From assembly GCF_008710095.1 (NCBI RefSeq), contig NZ_VYKJ01000001.1:372001-436000 (forward strand): a stretch of 64,000 nucleotides of DNA, written 5' to 3'. The notes beneath the pieces are model-generated. The model searched no databases, was not told the DNA's origin, and saw only the letters and a program-made list of their open reading frames with translations. The stretch's first letter is position 1; every line of letters starts with the position of its first letter. Shown here in pieces: positions 62,099 to 64,000 of this stretch. The stretch comes from Affinibrenneria salicis. Lineage in GTDB: Bacteria > Pseudomonadota > Gammaproteobacteria > Enterobacterales > Enterobacteriaceae. Both the position numbers and the translations under genes were made by a program.

Positions 62099-62803
62099 TT
62101 ATTCGGCCTTTTCACGCAGAAAAAAACGGGCGCCGTTAAGATGACGTGACAGCAAGGCGGCGCAAAGGTCGCCGTCTTTGTCGATAATCGCCTGCAGGAT
62201 AAGCGCGTGTTCCTGCGCCACCGCCTGCCAGTGTCCCTGCCGGTTGTTGCGCTGATTGCCCTTAAACCGGGTATGGTAGAGACGAGCGTTGAGGTTGCCA
62301 TGCATCTCCACCAGCGTATCGTTATGGGATGCCCGCACCAGCGCCAGATGAAATTCCTGGTTGGCATGAAAATAGCGCAGGGATTCGCCGGCGTTAAACG
62401 CCGCCATCAGGGCCTTTTCCTGTTTTTGCAACGCCCGGATATCCAGCGCGGTAGCCGATTGCGCCGCCAGCCTGCCAGCCAGTTTTTCCATTTCGGTATA
62501 CACCACCAGCATTTGTTCAATTTCCGCCGTATTCAGCGACGCCACCAATACCCGCTTATTGGGCTGCATTTCCACCAGCCGTTGCGCCGCCAGCATTTTC
62601 AGCGCCTCGCGCAGCGGCGTCTGGGAGATCTGCAGGGTTTCACAGATGGCCTGGACATTGATCGGCTCTCCCGGTTTCAGAACGTCCTGAATAATTAAAT
62701 CTCTCACATACTCCGCCACCTGATCGGTCAGCGGCCGGCGGTCCATCGTAACGGCGGGCAGAGTCGGTTCACCGTGCGGGTGGGCGTCGTCCATTATTTC
62801 CAT
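62099..62803 (-). CDS. GntR-family (FCD) transcriptional regulator
   Basis: 234 residues. Winged helix about 25-90 (LTDQVAEYVRDLIIQDVLKPGEPINVQAICETLQISQTPLREALKMLAAQRLVEMQPNKRVLVAS), then the FCD domain (VVYTEMEKLAGRLAAQ; HANQEFHLALVRASHN; QEHALILQAIIDKDGD). GAGGAC precedes the ATG. It is divergent from the CMD-domain gene with a 211-bp gap that holds the 33-bp element, and convergent with the binding-protein gene whose upstream region has the other copy. It is the probable regulator of both. Confidence 0.88.
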   Translation of the reverse strand: MEIMDDAHPHGEPTLPAVTMDRRPLTDQVAEYVRDLIIQDVLKPGEPINVQAICETLQISQTPLREALKMLAAQRLVEMQPNKRVLVASLNTAEIEQMLVVYTEMEKLAGRLAAQSATALDIRALQKQEKALMAAFNAGESLRYFHANQEFHLALVRASHNDTLVEMHGNLNARLYHTRFKGNQRNNRQGHWQAVAQEHALILQAIIDKDGDLCAALLSRHLNGARFFLREKAE

Positions 62804-62918
62804 AGCGTCCTCAATTAAAAAGTGTCATCGGCCAGCGCCGCAGAAAGAGCCAGGCCGCCTGTTCGCCGCGGACTGGCGGCGATGCGCTATATGCGGCAGA
62901 TGCAAATGGTTACCTGAT

Positions 62919-62951
62919 AAAGTTTATACTATATAGATTATATATTTGTTA
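62919..62951. promoter_or_regulatory. Conserved 33-bp AT-rich element, copy 2 (GntR/CMD divergent region)
   Basis: It matches copy 1 (60358) in 30 of 33 bases; the three differences fall in the middle of the element. It is positioned between the GntR gene (62803) and the CMD-domain gene (63015). It could serve both divergent promoters. Confidence 0.65.
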
Positions 62952-63014
62952 AGTTAGCTGAAACATAATTTGTTTGCGATATTTCATTAACTTAATGATA
63001 TACAGGCGTTTATT

Positions 63015-63614
63015 ATGACAGACATCACATCGACATCGGCAATTCCCTCTGCCGCCGCACTCTCCTGGCTACAGCTGGATTCTTTCGTTCCGACAGGAGA
63101 AGTGGATGAAATAATCACTCGTACGGCAGCCAAAGTCGGTCATCGTCGCAATATACAGCTGGTGCTGGCGCATAATCCGCCGGTGCTGATTGCCCAGGAT
63201 GCGCTGAGCCGCGCGCTCAATCAGCCCGAAACGAGCGGACTCAGCCCCCGGGAACGGGAACTGATCGCCGTGGTGGTCAGCGTGGAGAACCGATGCGCGC
63301 CTTGTATTTTTGCCCATACCGCCACCCTGCGCCAGCTAAGCGGCGATCCGCTGTGGGTCGGGTTGCTGGAAGTCAACTATCGTCACGCACCGTTAACCGG
63401 GCGTGAACGGGCGCTGGCCGATTACGCATGGAAAATCACCCGCGCCCCGCAGGATATCGACTCAACGGATTTAGCAACGCTGCGCCAGGCCGGGCTAAGC
63501 GAACCGGCCATTCTGGAAGCCGCCGCCATTGCCGCTTATTTTAATTACAGCAACCGCCTGAACAGCGCGCTGGGTATCCGGCCTAATGCCGAAGCCTACG
63601 GAGAGGCGCGTTAA
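63015..63614 (+). CDS. AhpD/carboxymuconolactone-decarboxylase-domain protein (peroxidase-related)
   Basis: 199 residues. The CMD/AhpD core includes LSPRERELIAVVVSVENRCAPCIFAHTATLRQLSGDP with a CxxC (CAPC) and the following His, the disulfide/proton-relay site of alkylhydroperoxidase-D-like proteins. The C-terminal half repeats the helical pattern (LTGRERALADYAWKITRAPQDIDSTDLATLRQAGLSEPAILEAAAIAAYFNYSNRLNSALG). Similar CMD proteins are often found beside family 5 binding proteins and luciferase-like monooxygenases in uncharacterised clusters. The next gene starts 2 bp after its stop, so they are co-transcribed. Confidence 0.85.
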   Translation: MTDITSTSAIPSAAALSWLQLDSFVPTGEVDEIITRTAAKVGHRRNIQLVLAHNPPVLIAQDALSRALNQPETSGLSPRERELIAVVVSVENRCAPCIFAHTATLRQLSGDPLWVGLLEVNYRHAPLTGRERALADYAWKITRAPQDIDSTDLATLRQAGLSEPAILEAAAIAAYFNYSNRLNSALGIRPNAEAYGEAR

Positions 63615-63615
63615 T

Positions 63616-64000
63616 ATGCCGCGAACAGCACCGCCACATGAGCCGGACGACCGGCAACATGCGCTGCGCGCCGGACGTTTCGCCGCCAATTTCTTATTGT
63701 CGCCCGAGACGCTGCGCCAGCGCCAGACCATGAAATGGCAGTTTTACCCACCGGAAATTTTACCGGCCTGGGTAGCCGAGATGGATTACGACCTGGCGCC
63801 GGCCATTGCTGATGTATTGCGCTGGTGGGCGCAGGCTCGGGAGGCGGGCTACCCATATCGCCAGCGCGATCGGGCCGAGATCGGACTGGCGCGCGCGTTC
63901 AGTCGTTATACGCTGCGGGCATTCGACTGGGAAACCGACCCGAATAATGTGCTGGCGGTGAATGAGCTGGTGCAGGCCATCTATCTGGCTATCATGGCGT
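63616..64000 (+). CDS. MalY/PatB-like PLP-dependent C-S lyase/aminotransferase, cut by window
   Basis: 128 residues visible, running off the edge. After a short charged start, MKWQFYPPEILPAWVAEMDYDLAPAIADVLRWWAQAREAGYPYRQR matches the N-terminal region of fold-type I cystathionine beta-lyases of the MalY/PatB group (typically KW-x15-LPMWVADMDF). The Lys-PLP site would be beyond residue 200. The start is the ATG at 63616, 2 bp after the CMD gene stop. Substrate, presumably a thioether amino acid or conjugate, is inferred only from the family. Confidence 0.8.
   Translation, partial: MPRTAPPHEPDDRQHALRAGRFAANFLLSPETLRQRQTMKWQFYPPEILPAWVAEMDYDLAPAIADVLRWWAQAREAGYPYRQRDRAEIGLARAFSRYTLRAFDWETDPNNVLAVNELVQAIYLAIMA

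Noticed and set aside
58210..64000. Integrative element bounded by a repeat of the ileX 3' end
   Set aside because: I found no second copy of the tRNA 3' end and no integrase within the window.

Overview
This window is chromosomal DNA from an enterobacterium (Enterobacterales). A Pectobacteriaceae-like plant associate (Brenneria/Pectobacterium/Dickeya type) is my best inference. Evidence is near-identity to recalled E. coli proteins across the metY-rimP-nusA-infB-rbfA-truB-rpsO-pnp-nlpI-deaD block, plus secG-glmM-folP-ftsH-rlmE, greA-dacB, obgE-yhbE-rpmA-rplU, ispB-sfsB, mdh, argR and tsaD-rpsU-dnaG-rpoD-mug-ileX, together with ERIC-type repeats. Family assignments come from reading the sequence and remembered homologues; no database search was run.

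Layout. 1-5134: a GntR regulator (cut by the window edge) divergent from a four-gene, translationally coupled ABC uptake operon that includes a BAAT/dienelactone-type hydrolase. 5153-9398: deoCABD nucleoside catabolism, read right to left from a deoP2-like promoter with two CRP sites. 9912-13529: yhbQ, yhbS and the ubiT/ubiUV genes for oxygen-independent ubiquinone hydroxylation. 13594-16834: an HlyD plus two ABC-2 permease exporter operon with no ATPase. 17095-39401: yhbW, then a long run of RNA, translation, protease and cell-wall housekeeping genes with two tRNAs.

39444-43560 is an allantoin module inserted between dacB and obgE: transporter hpxC divergent from hpxS-hpxA-hpxB (regulator, racemase, allantoinase). 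Its control region has palindromic HpxS-type operators and a NAC consensus site. It is followed by three tandem 156-bp hairpin-bearing repeats. 44126-57992: obgE to mug, with apparent rearrangement joints at sfsB/mdh and argR/tsaD.

58134-64000 lies downstream of tRNA-ileX and looks like accessory DNA: small unrecognised ORFs, a truncated IS256-type transposase, then an orphan oligopeptide-type binding protein, a divergent FCD-GntR regulator, an AhpD/CMD-domain protein and a MalY/PatB-like PLP enzyme running off the edge. A 33-bp element repeated with 3 mismatches upstream of the first and third of these marks them as one probable regulon. This is my best candidate for an uncharacterised system in the window.
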